Of a stretch of DNA of 64,000 bases, positions 31,918-41,704 are shown piece by piece. This stretch comes from Paraburkholderia sacchari. GTDB lineage: Bacteria; Pseudomonadota; Gammaproteobacteria; Burkholderiales; Burkholderiaceae. A model generated the notes under the pieces. The model was not told the DNA's origin, did not search any database, and saw only the letters and a list, made by a program, of their open reading frames with translations. The stretch spans positions 310,001-374,000 of the forward strand of contig NZ_JTDB02000002.1 of assembly GCF_000785435.2 (NCBI RefSeq), written 5' to 3'. Positions within the stretch are counted from its first letter, which is position 1, and every line of letters begins with the position of its first letter. The position numbers and the translations under genes are program-made.

Positions 31918-31947
31918 AATAAAAAAGCGCACGGGACTCCGTGCGCT
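31918..31947 (-). terminator. rho-independent terminator downstream of dksA
   Basis: 9-bp arms AGCGCACGG (31926-31934) and CCGTGCGCT (31939-31947) with loop GACT. On the minus strand a run of T (31926-31921, then T-rich) follows. It separates dksA from the hslVU promoter. The 359-bp gap 31645-32003 holds this, the sigma-32 promoter and the hslV leader. Confidence 0.85.
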
Positions 31948-32003
31948 TCGACAAGGAAGGCAGAAAACTCCGGCACCCGCCGCGCGGCGGCGCCGGCAGC
32001 TAA

Positions 32004-32423
32004 TCAATCGCCGAACAGCTTCTGGCGCAGTTCGCGGCGCTCTTGCGCTTCGAGCGAGAGCGTGGCGGTCGGACGTGCGAGCAGACGCGGAATGCCGATC
32101 GGCTCGCCGGTTTCCTCGCACCAACCGTAGTCGCCCGATTCGATGCGCGCGATCGATTGCTGCACCTTCTTCAGCAGCTTGCGCTCTCGGTCGCGCGTGC
32201 GCAGTTCGAGCGCATGCTCTTCTTCGATCGTCGCGCGGTCGGCCGGATCCGGCACGATGACCGTTTCGCGCAGATTCTCGGTGGTCTGGCCCGCATTGCG
32301 GAGAATTTCCGCCTGCAGCTGTTCGAGCCGGTTCTTGAAGAAGGCGAGCTGATCCTCGTTCATGTAATCCTTGTCGCTCATCTTCAGGATTTCGGCTTCG
32401 GTCAAGAGTCGTTTCGTCGTCAT
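32004..32423 (-). CDS. dksA: RNA polymerase-binding factor DksA, zinc-finger-degenerate
   Basis: 139 aa. A coiled coil with the tip motif DPADRA (Asp59, Asp62, Ala64) that inserts into the RNA polymerase secondary channel. The C-terminal globular part normally binds zinc through four Cys. Here the positions read Cys102, Thr105, Ser123, Ala126, and Cys102 is the only Cys in the protein. This C-T-S-A pattern is known from zinc-independent DksA forms. The start at 32423 gives the family N-terminus MTTKRLLTEAEIL. A TACAAT (32746-32741) about 310 nt upstream may be its -10, with a poorly spaced TTGCGG -35. Confidence 0.95.
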   Translation of the reverse strand: MTTKRLLTEAEILKMSDKDYMNEDQLAFFKNRLEQLQAEILRNAGQTTENLRETVIVPDPADRATIEEEHALELRTRDRERKLLKKVQQSIARIESGDYGWCEETGEPIGIPRLLARPTATLSLEAQERRELRQKLFGD

Positions 32424-32992
32424 CTGGCTTGCTTCTTCAATGAGTGAGGCAAAACTGGCACATCTTGCCTGCACTTTTGTGTTGCCCGCAGTGGCTTCTC
32501 CCACATTACCGCGCGCTGTATCGCGCCAATGTGCGCGCCGGCGAACACGGGACGATGAACTGTCGTGACGCCCAAGCGCCGCTGCGGGGCCGAACTCCTC
32601 TGGAAACCGTTTTAGATGCTCCTGAGGCATATTTCGTACCGGCTGCGCGCTGCGACGCGATGCGCGGCCGGGGAGGCCATCTCCTGCCGGAATCCGCTGA
32701 AAGGGAAATCCCGGGTCGCCTCTCTTTCCAGTGGGGCCGTATTGTAACCGAACCGCAAACTCACGCCGCAAGCGGGAAATTCCCATGTTGGCGGTGCTGT
32801 CAACGTTCGATATCCAGAAAATATAACGCGCCCATCGTGAAAAAGCGATGGTCGGGTACGTTATTTGACATGTGCGGCGGAGAAAGGCGATTTTGCGCAG
32901 CCGCGCAAGCCAGACGACAACGCCCGGCCATGGGCCGGGCGCTGTGGGAAAGCTGACGAACTAGCCGCGCTGCAGCGCCGCCGCACCTGGTA
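32424..32992. other. 569-bp gap between cobW and dksA
   Basis: No convincing gene. It should hold the dksA promoter and a long leader. A CGCCCGGCC/GGCCGGGCG hairpin near 32921-32942, just past the cobW stop on the minus strand, may terminate cobW, but its T tract is weak. A second short hairpin CCATCG/CGATGG lies near 32834-32853. I looked for a Zur-type palindrome and found only a poor, wrongly spaced candidate. Confidence 0.5.
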
Positions 32993-34081
32993 TCAGGCGA
33001 GGCAGGCGTCGAGGCCGTCGGTGATGAGGTCCTGCGGCAGCTCGATGCCGATGAACACCATCTTGCTGCCCTTTTTCTCGATGGGCAGCCACTTCGCGGC
33101 GAGGTCGCTGCCCATCAACTGGTGCACGCCCTGGAACACCACCTTGCGGTCCACGCCCTTCATGTAGAGCACGCCCTTGTAGCGCAGCAGGCGCTCGCCG
33201 TAGATCTGCAGGATGCCGCCGAGGAAGTCCTCCAGGCGGTTCGGATCGAATGGACGGTCGCTGCGGTACACGAACGACTTGATCTTGTCGTCGTGATGCG
33301 CGTGATGATGGTGGTGGCCGTGATCGTGGCCTTCGTGGTTGCACTTGCCGTGATCGTGGTCGCATCCGGCGTGATTGTGATCATGAGCGTGCGCGTGATC
33401 ATGATCGTGATGCGCATGATCGTGATCGTCTTCAGCGAGGAAGTCGGGGTCGATCTCGAGCTTGGCATTCAGATTGAAGCCGCGCAGGTCGAACACTTCC
33501 TTGATGTCCGCCTCGCCAAAATTCACCTCGCGGATTTGCGCGCGCGGGTTCATGTGCATCAGGCGATGACGCAGGTCGCCGAGTTCACCGGCGTCGACGA
33601 GATCGGCCTTCGTGACGAACAGGCGGTCGGCGAAACCGACCTGGCGCTGCACGACTTCGTGCTCGTCGAGCTGATGGTTGCCGTGCTTGGCGTCGACGAG
33701 CGTGATGATGGCGTCGAGCAAAAATTCGCCGGCGATCTCGTTGTCCATGAAGAACGTCTGCGCGACCGGGCCCGGATTCGCGAGGCCTGTGGTCTCGATC
33801 ACGACGCGGTCGAAATCGAGCTTGCCGTCGCGCTTTTGCTGGGCGAGATCGCCGAGCACGCGTGCGAGGTCGCCACGGATCGTGCAGCAGATGCAGCCGT
33901 TGCTCATCTGGATGATCTGCTCCTGGCTGTCCTGCACCAGGATTTCGTTGTCGATGTTCTCTTCGCCGAATTCGTTTTCGATCACGGCGATCTTCATGCC
34001 GTGCTGCTCGTTCAGGATGCGCTTGAGCAGGGTGGTTTTGCCGCTGCCGAGAAAGCCGGTCAGGATGGTGACTGGAATCAT
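32993..34081 (-). CDS. CobW/COG0523-family zinc-binding GTPase
   Basis: 362 aa. G3E GTPase with Walker A GFLGSGKTT (residues 9-17), the metal-binding CICC motif (63-66), the NKXD-equivalent TKAD (157-160), a His/Asp-rich stretch with about 20 His (220-263), and the CobW C-terminal domain. COG0523 proteins load or allocate metal, mostly zinc; the CxCC and His-rich region favour zinc. I start at 34081 (MIPVTILTGF). An upstream in-frame start would add residues unlike the family. dksA is the next gene downstream. Confidence 0.9.
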   Translation of the reverse strand: MIPVTILTGFLGSGKTTLLKRILNEQHGMKIAVIENEFGEENIDNEILVQDSQEQIIQMSNGCICCTIRGDLARVLGDLAQQKRDGKLDFDRVVIETTGLANPGPVAQTFFMDNEIAGEFLLDAIITLVDAKHGNHQLDEHEVVQRQVGFADRLFVTKADLVDAGELGDLRHRLMHMNPRAQIREVNFGEADIKEVFDLRGFNLNAKLEIDPDFLAEDDHDHAHHDHDHAHAHDHNHAGCDHDHGKCNHEGHDHGHHHHHAHHDDKIKSFVYRSDRPFDPNRLEDFLGGILQIYGERLLRYKGVLYMKGVDRKVVFQGVHQLMGSDLAAKWLPIEKKGSKMVFIGIELPQDLITDGLDACLA

Positions 34082-34217
34082 GCTGTTTGCCTTGAATGCC
34101 TGGAATCGGGGTGGATGACGGCCCGTACCGGGCGCCACAGTCGGATCAAACGGGTATTGAAACACATCTGGCGGCAGGGTGCCTGGGTCGGGCATCCAAC
34201 CCAACGGCAGGGAAATG

Positions 34218-34248
34218 CAGGGTCCACCGCCTTCCGGCCGGGACCCTG
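34218..34248 (-). terminator. possible terminator downstream of rlmI
   Basis: 8-bp arms CAGGGTCC (34218-34225) and GGACCCTG (34241-34248). On the minus strand CATTT follows; on the plus strand TGTTATTTT follows. The T tracts are modest. Confidence 0.5.
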
Positions 34249-34271
34249 TGTTATTTTCCGCGCGTGTTTTT

Positions 34272-35477
34272 TTACAGCACTTGCAGCAGCAGCCCCTTCA
34301 GATACTCGCCTTCCGGGAAGGCCGTGAGCAGCGGATGATCGACGCCCGCGCCAAGGCGCTTAAGGATGCGCGCATCGACCTTCGCATCGGCGGCCGCGCC
34401 CGCGACGATCTTCTGGAACAGCTCCGCATCGATCGCGCCCGAGCACGAATACGTGAACAGCAGGCCGCCCGGGCGCAGCAGCTTGAGGCCCGTCAGGTTG
34501 ATGTCCTTGTAGGCGCGCGCGGCGCGGTCCACATGCTCGCGCGAGGCCGCGAACTTGGGCGGGTCGAGCACCACGAGGTCGAAGCGCTCGCCCTCTTCGT
34601 GCAGACGGCGCAGCGTCTTGAAGGCGTCGGCGTCGAGCCAGGTTGCGCGTGCCGCGTCGAAGCCATTTGCCTCAACGTTCTTCTGCGCCGTGGCGAGCGC
34701 CTCGCCCGACGAATCGATCGACACCACGCGCGTGGCGCCGCCCTTCATCGCCGCGAGCGAGAAGCCGCCGGTGTAGCAGAAGCAGTTGAGCACCTCACGG
34801 TCTTGCGCGAAGGTCTGCACGAGCGCGCGATTGTCGCGCTGATCGACGTAGAAGCCGGTCTTGTGGCCGTTGCGCACGTCCACGTGATAGCGCACGCCGT
34901 TCTCGTTGGTCACGATGGTTTCGGGCGGCTCGTCGCCGGCCAGCAGGCCCGTGATCTGCTCGAGCCCTTCCTTTTCGCGGATCGAGACATCCGAGCGCTC
35001 GTACACGTTCGGGCAGCCCGTGGCCGCCGTGAGCGCCGCGACGATCGCTTCCTTCCATGCCTCGACGCCCGCCGCCATGAACTGGCAGACGAGCTGGCCG
35101 CGCGCACCTTCCGCGACGTCCTCCTTGTAGTAATCGACGATCACGCCAGGCAGGCCGTCCGCCTCGCCGAAGATCAGGCGCACCGCGCCCGTGCCGCTCA
35201 CCATCGCCTGGCGATGCGCGACGGCGCGCTGCACGCGGCGCTTGAAGAACGCGTGGTCGATGGGCTCGTTCTCGTCGAAGCTCCAGACGCGCGCGCGGAT
35301 CTGCGAATGCGGGCTGTAGGCGGCGCGCGCGAGAAAGCGGCCGTCATGCGCGCGCACGATCACGGTCGCGCCGGACGCGGGCTTGCCCTCGACGCGCTCG
35401 ATGGCGTTGGCGTAGACCCACGGATGGCGGCGCAGCAGGGATTTTTCTTTCGACGGCTTGAGAGTGACGATATTCAT
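34272..35477 (-). CDS. rlmI: 23S rRNA (cytosine-C5) methyltransferase, RlmI-like
   Basis: 401 aa. The N-terminal PUA domain (LKPSKEKSLLRRHPWVYANAI) is followed by an RlmI middle domain and a Rossmann methyltransferase with CYTGGFSLAAMKGG, SIDSSGEAL, the catalytic VVLDPPKF segment and the nucleophile Cys in TYSCSG. It methylates a cytosine in 23S rRNA, C1962 in E. coli. Divergence from the E. coli enzyme means the exact target is an inference. Confidence 0.88.
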   Translation of the reverse strand: MNIVTLKPSKEKSLLRRHPWVYANAIERVEGKPASGATVIVRAHDGRFLARAAYSPHSQIRARVWSFDENEPIDHAFFKRRVQRAVAHRQAMVSGTGAVRLIFGEADGLPGVIVDYYKEDVAEGARGQLVCQFMAAGVEAWKEAIVAALTAATGCPNVYERSDVSIREKEGLEQITGLLAGDEPPETIVTNENGVRYHVDVRNGHKTGFYVDQRDNRALVQTFAQDREVLNCFCYTGGFSLAAMKGGATRVVSIDSSGEALATAQKNVEANGFDAARATWLDADAFKTLRRLHEEGERFDLVVLDPPKFAASREHVDRAARAYKDINLTGLKLLRPGGLLFTYSCSGAIDAELFQKIVAGAAADAKVDARILKRLGAGVDHPLLTAFPEGEYLKGLLLQVL

Positions 35478-35548
35478 GATGGGTTCGATACAAGGGCGGG
35501 AGCCCGGTGACGCAGCGATGACACGACAGGGCGAGGCAAGGCTCGCGC

Positions 35549-36505
35549 TCAGTCGCGCTTTTTGGCGCGTGGATGCGCGGTGTCGTAAACCTTCGCGAGA
35601 TGCTGGAAATCGAGCGACGTATAGACCTGGGTGGCCGCGATGCTCGCGTGGCCGAGCAACTCCTGCACGGCGCGCAGATCGCCGCTCGACTGCAGCAGAT
35701 GCGTCGCGAACGAGTGCCGCAGCACGTGCGGATGGACGTTCGCCGGAATGCCGGCGGCGAGCGCGGCGCGCTTTACGCGTTCGCGTACGATGCCCGGCGC
35801 CATGCGGTTGCCGCGCACGGAGAGGAACAGCGGGGTGTCGTCGTGCTTGACCCAGCTGCCACGCACGGCGAGCCAGGCGTCGAGCGCTTGCAGCGCCTTC
35901 TTGCCGACGGGCACGACGCGATGCCGTCCGCCTTTGCCGTGCACTTCCACTTCGGCGGCGTCGCGCTTGAGCCAGCCTGCCGATTCGTAGCCGTCGCGCT
36001 TCACGTAGCGCGCGTCGAGCCCCACGAGTTCGGCGAGGCGCAGCCCCGACGAGTAGAAGAGTTCGAGCATGGCATGGTCGCGCAGCGCCTCGATGCTGCC
36101 GGCTGCGTTTTCGCCGGTTTGGGCGGAAACGCTAGCGCTGGGCGCATCCATGAGCTTCATGGTGTCGTCGACGGAGAGCGCCTTTGGCAGCGTCTTCTCG
36201 CGCTTGGGCGCTCGCACCGCCGCCACCGGATTCGCGTCGAGGGCGATGCGGCCCGCGAGCCAGCGGTAGAACGCACGCCAGACCGAGAGCCGGTGCGCGA
36301 TCGAGCGCGCCGAGAGGCCGCCCGCGTGGGCGCGCACGGCGGCGCCGCGCACTTCGACGGACGTGACCTTTTCGAGCGGCCTGCCGTTCGCGAGCTTCTT
36401 GAGCTCGGCGAGCTCGTGCGCATAGCCGCGCAGCGTGTGCGCCGAAAGCCGGCGCACGTGCTCGAGTTCATCGAGATAGTCGGCGATCGGGTCGGTTGGG
36501 TTCAC
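35549..36505 (-). CDS. xerC: Tyrosine recombinase XerC
   Basis: 318 aa. The N-terminal SAM-like core-binding domain (DELEHVRRLSAHTLRGYAHEL) is followed by the catalytic domain with Arg in YSSGLRLAEL, Lys in VHGKGGRHR, the HVLRHSFATHLL box and the nucleophile Tyr in TQVYTSLD. It resolves chromosome dimers at dif with XerD. It sits directly after the DUF484 gene, as in many proteobacteria (dapF-DUF484-xerC). Confidence 0.94.
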   Translation of the reverse strand: MNPTDPIADYLDELEHVRRLSAHTLRGYAHELAELKKLANGRPLEKVTSVEVRGAAVRAHAGGLSARSIAHRLSVWRAFYRWLAGRIALDANPVAAVRAPKREKTLPKALSVDDTMKLMDAPSASVSAQTGENAAGSIEALRDHAMLELFYSSGLRLAELVGLDARYVKRDGYESAGWLKRDAAEVEVHGKGGRHRVVPVGKKALQALDAWLAVRGSWVKHDDTPLFLSVRGNRMAPGIVRERVKRAALAAGIPANVHPHVLRHSFATHLLQSSGDLRAVQELLGHASIAATQVYTSLDFQHLAKVYDTAHPRAKKRD

Positions 36506-36535
36506 TGGTGCGGCCTGAGCGTGGGTGCGGTCGCT

Positions 36536-37219
36536 TCAATGCGGCAGCAGCCGCGTGAGCCCCGCGCTCGCGAGCGTGCCGATCTTGCGCAGCAAATCGG
36601 TGGCCATGCCGTCGTGAAAGCGGCGCGGGTCGGGCGAGCCCAGCACCAGCAAGCCGAACGCCTCGCCGCTTGGATCGCGCTCTTCGGCGCTCACGCGCCG
36701 GCGCAGCGCGATGATCGCCACCGACTGCGGCTCGCCCGCGTCGCCATCGAGCCATTGCGCCGCTTCGAAGCCGGTGTTCACGCCGCAGTACGGCACTTCG
36801 AGGCTGTTGGCGAAGAGGCGCACTTCCTCGCCCGTGTGCTTCGCGAAGCTCGCCTGCGCATAGGCATCGGCCACTTCCCACAGGCGCAGCGCCGCCTGCG
36901 GCACGTCGAACTCCTGGCGCAGCTGCTCGGCGATCAGGCGCGGCAGCGCGTGCGGGTCGCGCTCGGCGAGTACATGCGCCACCCAGTGCACCGTCTTGGC
37001 GGAGAGCGTGTCGTTTTCGTGGCCGTAGCGCAGCAATTCGGAAAGGCGCCGCTCCAGATGCTTGTTCTTCTCGCGCAGCATCTCCATCTGGCGCTCCTGC
37101 AGGGACACGGCAGCTTTGCCGTGAGGATTGCCGAGCTTGATGGTGGCCAGCAGTTCGGCGTGCTCAACGAAAAAATCGGGATTGGCGAGCAGGTAGTCGG
37201 CGACTTCGCGATCGTTCAT
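36536..37219 (-). CDS. DUF484 family protein (GAF-like)
   Basis: 227 aa. The N-terminal VADYLLANPDFFVEHAELL motif is typical of DUF484. It is followed by a coiled-coil-like helix with SLQERQMEMLREKNKHLE and a GAF-like domain. Function unknown; it is conserved between dapF and xerC. The ATG at 37219 begins the conserved MNDREVADYL. Upstream in-frame codons lack family similarity. Confidence 0.88.
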   Translation of the reverse strand: MNDREVADYLLANPDFFVEHAELLATIKLGNPHGKAAVSLQERQMEMLREKNKHLERRLSELLRYGHENDTLSAKTVHWVAHVLAERDPHALPRLIAEQLRQEFDVPQAALRLWEVADAYAQASFAKHTGEEVRLFANSLEVPYCGVNTGFEAAQWLDGDAGEPQSVAIIALRRRVSAEERDPSGEAFGLLVLGSPDPRRFHDGMATDLLRKIGTLASAGLTRLLPH

Positions 37220-37369
37220 GTTGGTGGCGCGTTCGATGAAGAGGCGGCGCGCGCGAGGCGCGCCTGCGTGAATCGGGTGATGCCGATGTTGCCCTGATGT
37301 TGCCCTGATATTGCCGGTCTCGCCGGAACTGCGGCGATACGGCAACTAATCTGCGGCGAAGAACAAACG

Positions 37370-38248
37370 TCAGTTCGACAACGCGTCGGCGAGTTCGATC
37401 TCGCCTTCGAAGACCGTCGCGGCCGGGCCCGCCATCGTCAGCGCGGCGGATTCGTCGCGCGCGCCGTCCCAGGCGATCGTGAGCAAGCCGCCGTGCGTAT
37501 GCACTTTCACGGGCGAATCGAGCAGGCCGCGGCGGATGCCGGCCGCCACCGCCGCGCACGCGCCCGTGCCGCACGCGAGCGTTTCGCCCGCGCCGCGCTC
37601 GTAGACGCGCAGCCGCACCTCATGGCGCGAGACGATCTGCATGAAGCCCGCGTTCACCTTGTTCGGAAAGCGCGGGTGCGCCTCGATCACGGGGCCGTCG
37701 GCGAGCACGGCGAACGCTTCGGCGTCGTCGACCACCTGCACCGCGTGCGGATTGCCCATCGACACCGCCGAGATCCAGCGCGTCTGGCCGTTCACTTCGA
37801 GCGGCCAGAGCGTGTCGTTGCCTTCGCGGCGGCTTTCGAGGCCGCTTGCGTCGAACGGCACGTCCGACGGCTCGAATACCGGGCTGCCCATGTCGACCAC
37901 GACTTCGCCGTTGTCCTGCATGACGAGCGTGATTACGCCTTTTTGCACTTGCACGCGCACGCGGTTGGCGTCCGTGAGCTTGCGGTCGCGCACGAATTTC
38001 ACGAAGCAGCGCGCGCCGTTGCCGCAGTGCTCGACCTCGCCGCCGTCGCAATTGAAGATGCGATAGCGGAAGTCGACGCCTTCGATGGTGGGCTTTTCGA
38101 CCAGCAGCAACTGGTCGGCGCCCACGCCGAAGTGGCGGTTGGCGAGCGCCCGCACGCGCTCGGGCGTGAGCGCGATGGGCTGGCTATAGCCGTCGAGCAC
38201 GACGAAGTCGTTGCCGGCGCCGTGCATCTTGGTGAACTTGAGTTTCAT
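37370..38248 (-). CDS. dapF: Diaminopimelate epimerase
   Basis: 292 aa. Two catalytic cysteines in CGNGARCF and [10 protein letters not shown], plus the N-terminal [11 protein letters not shown] signature. It converts LL- to meso-diaminopimelate for lysine and peptidoglycan. The segment [20 protein letters not shown] lies within the normal variable loop. It is followed by DUF484 and xerC and preceded by lpxL. Confidence 0.96.
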   Translation of the reverse strand: MKLKFTKMHGAGNDFVVLDGYSQPIALTPERVRALANRHFGVGADQLLLVEKPTIEGVDFRYRIFNCDGGEVEHCGNGARCFVKFVRDRKLTDANRVRVQVQKGVITLVMQDNGEVVVDMGSPVFEPSDVPFDASGLESRREGNDTLWPLEVNGQTRWISAVSMGNPHAVQVVDDAEAFAVLADGPVIEAHPRFPNKVNAGFMQIVSRHEVRLRVYERGAGETLACGTGACAAVAAGIRRGLLDSPVKVHTHGGLLTIAWDGARDESAALTMAGPAATVFEGEIELADALSN

Positions 38249-38300
38249 CCCGTTATTGTAAGCGACGCGCGGGCGTTCGCCCGCGCGCTGTCCGCTGCTA

Positions 38301-39185
38301 TCAATACACGCTCGGCTCGCCGGGCGGGCGCGTCTTGAAGCGCTTGTGAACCCAGTAGTACTGCTCGGGAATGCGCGGAATCTGCTCTTCGAGGAAGGCG
38401 TTCATGCGGCGCGCGTCCTGTTCGTCATCGCCGGTGGGGTAGTGGTCCCAAGGTTTGAAGACTTTGAGCCGATAACCCTTGTAATTGGGCAGCACTTCGC
38501 CGATGAACGGCACGACCTGCGCGCGGCCCACCTTGGCGAGACGGCCCACGGCGGTCAGCGTGCACGCGGGCACGCCGAAGAACGGCACGAAGGTCGAGTT
38601 GCGCATGCCGTAGTCCATGTCCGCGCCGAGCATCACGGGTTTTTTGTCGCGCAGCCAGCGCAGCACGATGCGCGCGGAGTCCGCGCGGCTTTCCATCTCG
38701 GCGCCGAAGCGGCTGCGGCCCGCCTTCGCGGCGGCTTCGAATTCGGGGTTCGAAAACGGCTGATAGAGCGAGCCGCACGGGCGATGCAGCGAGTAATTGA
38801 GGAACATCGAGCCCGCTTCGATGCCGACGAAGTGCAGCCCGAGAAACAGCGTAGGCGGCAAGTTGGGATCGGTGAGGTCGATATCGCTGTCGAGTTCGAT
38901 CAGCTTTTCCAGCTTTTGCGCGCTGCCGAACCACTGCACGCTGCGCTCGATGTAGCTGCGGATCGCGTGGCGAAAGTGCAGGCCGGCGACTTCCTCGCGC
39001 TTTTCGTCGCTCCACTCGGGAAAGCACAGGCGCAGGTTGGTGTGGACGACGCGCTTGCGGCTGCTCGGGATCTGATAGAGCAGCCAGCCGAGGCCGTCGC
39101 CGAAACGGGCGACGAGTCCATAGGGCAGGATCGCGAACAGCTTGAGCAAGCCAATAGCGAGGCGGGAGCCGAGCTTAGCGAGCAT
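38301..39185 (-). CDS. lpxL: Lipid A late acyltransferase (LpxL/HtrB type)
   Basis: 294 aa. An N-terminal membrane-associated helix, then the HX4E catalytic motif HFVGIE in the [12 protein letters not shown] segment, and the NPEFEA and [14 protein letters not shown] segments of the family. It adds a secondary acyl chain to Kdo2-lipid IVA at the inner membrane. The ATG at 39185 (MLAKLGSR) has GGGGG about 8 nt upstream. An ATG at 39203 adds six residues without a ribosome-binding site. Confidence 0.88.
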   Translation of the reverse strand: MLAKLGSRLAIGLLKLFAILPYGLVARFGDGLGWLLYQIPSSRKRVVHTNLRLCFPEWSDEKREEVAGLHFRHAIRSYIERSVQWFGSAQKLEKLIELDSDIDLTDPNLPPTLFLGLHFVGIEAGSMFLNYSLHRPCGSLYQPFSNPEFEAAAKAGRSRFGAEMESRADSARIVLRWLRDKKPVMLGADMDYGMRNSTFVPFFGVPACTLTAVGRLAKVGRAQVVPFIGEVLPNYKGYRLKVFKPWDHYPTGDDEQDARRMNAFLEEQIPRIPEQYYWVHKRFKTRPPGEPSVY

Positions 39186-39271
39186 GCATGGCCCCCATGG
39201 CATGCGCGGATAAATTGAACGCTGCGTTGGTTAGCACGCGGTATGACTCTGCGGCAAATTAGGGAAGCCGC

Positions 39272-39277
39272 TATAAT
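39272..39277 (+). promoter_or_regulatory. -10 element of metK
   Basis: A perfect TATAAT. The start would be at about 39283-39285, so the RNA begins essentially at the P1 stem of the downstream aptamer. The -35 is weak. Confidence 0.6.
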
Positions 39278-39280
39278 AAG

Positions 39281-39398
39281 GGCTTCGCCGAGTTAATAGA
39301 CAACTTGCGGGGCGAAGCCGGTTGCCATGCAGCCATCAGCGTCGGATGTTTCCGGCGCGGTGCGTGGGCAAACCGGGCAGGTAATCCGCTAAAGCGTC
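39281..39398 (+). ncRNA. SAM-II-like riboswitch aptamer upstream of metK (extended variant)
   Basis: P1 is GGCUUCGCC (39281-39289) with GGCGAAGCC (39311-39319). Its loop GAGUUAAUAGACAACUUGCG matches the SAM-II layout (GA-UU at the start, UUGCG at the end). An insertion stem GGUUGCC (39320-39326) with GGCAAACC (39367-39374) follows, then AAUCCGCUAAAGCGUCG with the hallmark GCUAAA (39388-39393). Loop GCGG can pair CCGC (39386-39389), and loop GAC can pair GUC. Weaker than the metX case because the first loop reads GAGUUA instead of GAUUU. Confidence 0.62.
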
Positions 39399-39458
39399 GC
39401 CGCTTCAAAGCTCCCGAAGTTGGCTACGTGAATATAACCGTCACCAGCTACAAGGAGC
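39388..39458 (+). promoter_or_regulatory. expression platform of the metK leader
   Basis: The core GCUAAAGCG (39388-39396) can pair with CGCUU-CAA-AGC (39401-39411). Without that pairing, GCUCC (39410-39414) is free to pair perfectly with GGAGC (39454-39458), which covers the metK Shine-Dalgarno AAGGAG. The two pairings share 39410-39411 and exclude each other. Confidence 0.55.
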
Positions 39459-39465
39459 CTGACAC

Positions 39466-40653
<1,188 letters not shown>

Positions 40654-40715
40654 GCCTTACACATGAAGACACGAAGGCCGGCGCGCTCGCCGGCCCTGGT
40701 TGGCCTCGTATGAAG

Positions 40716-40753
40716 AAAAACCCCGCCAGGGCGCATGCCCCAGCGGGGTTTTT
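40716..40753. terminator. bidirectional terminator downstream of metK
   Basis: Arms AAAAACCCCGC (40716-40726) and GCGGGGTTTTT (40743-40753) flank a 16-nt loop. The A/T ends give U tracts on both strands, serving metK and the convergent gene at 40775. Confidence 0.9.
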
Positions 40754-40774
40754 CGTATCTGGCGCGGGGTTTTG

Positions 40775-41134
40775 TCAGCGCATGGCGAAGCCGAACCAGC
40801 CCGTGCTGCTGGCGCCCATGCGGCGCGGGCGGCGGGCGTTGCGCGCCGTGTGCACGGTGGCGGGCGCCGCGAGCGCGCGCAGCGTCGCGTTCGGACGGTA
40901 CAGCAGCGTGCGCAGCGAGAAGTGGCGTGCGCCCGCGCGCAGGCGCAGCACTGAGAAGAATGAATGGAACCAGGTGCGCATGCCGTCCACGGCGCGGGCG
41001 TCGCGCACCTGCTGCGCGAGCGCGCGCGTGCGCGCGGCGTGATGGCGCAGGGCGCGCACGACGTGACGGCGAGCGGGGCGTGCCGCTTTCAGGGCGGCAT
41101 GGGTCATGCGGCGGGTGCTGAAAAGGGTGTGCAT
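40775..41134 (-). CDS. hypothetical Arg/His-rich basic protein
   Basis: 119 aa if started at the ATG 41134 (MHTLFSTRRMTHAALKAARP). It is very basic, with about one quarter Arg/His, and has no recognisable domain or clear membrane segment. It ends on a shared terminator with metK, which supports a real transcript. Composition alone could also come from GC-rich noncoding DNA, so the call is tentative. Confidence 0.4.
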   Translation of the reverse strand: MHTLFSTRRMTHAALKAARPARRHVVRALRHHAARTRALAQQVRDARAVDGMRTWFHSFFSVLRLRAGARHFSLRTLLYRPNATLRALAAPATVHTARNARRPRRMGASSTGWFGFAMR

Positions 41135-41704
41135 AGCGTGTGCGGTGTCAGGTTCGGAGTGCGCCTTGCGCGAGGCTTCGCGCGGCACATCGATTCGAGC
41201 AGCAAACGTGCCCGTTTACACGACGGCCACGGTAACGGGAATCACGGGATGGTTCGTACGGAGCGTATGACGCCGACGGCGGCGCATCGGAGCGGACCGC
41301 GGGCTCATGCCTCGCGCAGCGCTGGCGCATGGTCGGATATCGCGCGGCCTTGATGGACAGGGCTTCTTCGGCGGCCCGCGCGCGCGATCGGTGTTCTGGG
41401 TGTTGAAACTGCATGCGCGCAGACTACACGCGAATCATGACGCCCGAAAGTCGGTTTATACCCGCGCTTGCTCATGTTTGAGGCAGATCTCCGTGGTCGT
41501 GATGTAGCTGCGCCGTCGCGCCCTTTATCGCCATCGCGGTGCATTTGCATCAGGGTTGTGCGCGGACACCCCTTCCGCGTGCGCGCGCACGTTTTACAAT
41601 CGAGCGATTGGCGCGCGCGAAGTCAGAACAAATTGAACCCGCGCCGCCGTTGCCGCAGCCTTTCATGGATGCGGTCCTCGCAGGCCTCGAACAACGGAAG
41701 TCCC
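41135..41704. other. 570-bp gap upstream of the PhyH-type gene
   Basis: No convincing gene on either strand; open frames here have no family features. TACAAT near 41595 could be the -10 of the downstream dioxygenase gene, without a clear -35. I see no terminator or strong palindrome. Confidence 0.5.

Noticed and set aside
32780..32830. Possible Zur box between dksA and the CobW-type gene
   Set aside because: GTTATA and TATCGAAC half-sites are present, but their spacing and mismatches do not fit the 7-1-7 Zur palindrome, and they are far from the GTPase gene start.
33290..33430. Repetitive GTGATCATGATCGTG-like DNA that could be read as a short repeat array
   Set aside because: It is the codon pattern of the His/Asp-rich metal-binding stretch of the CobW-type GTPase, not a CRISPR or regulatory array.
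33122..34327. A 401-codon plus-strand frame opposite the CobW-type gene
   Set aside because: Antisense shadow with Val/Ile runs created by the His-rich codons of the real gene.
41307..41507. Short plus-strand frame in the gap before the PhyH-type gene
   Set aside because: No ribosome-binding site, no recognisable fold, and composition like noncoding GC-rich DNA.
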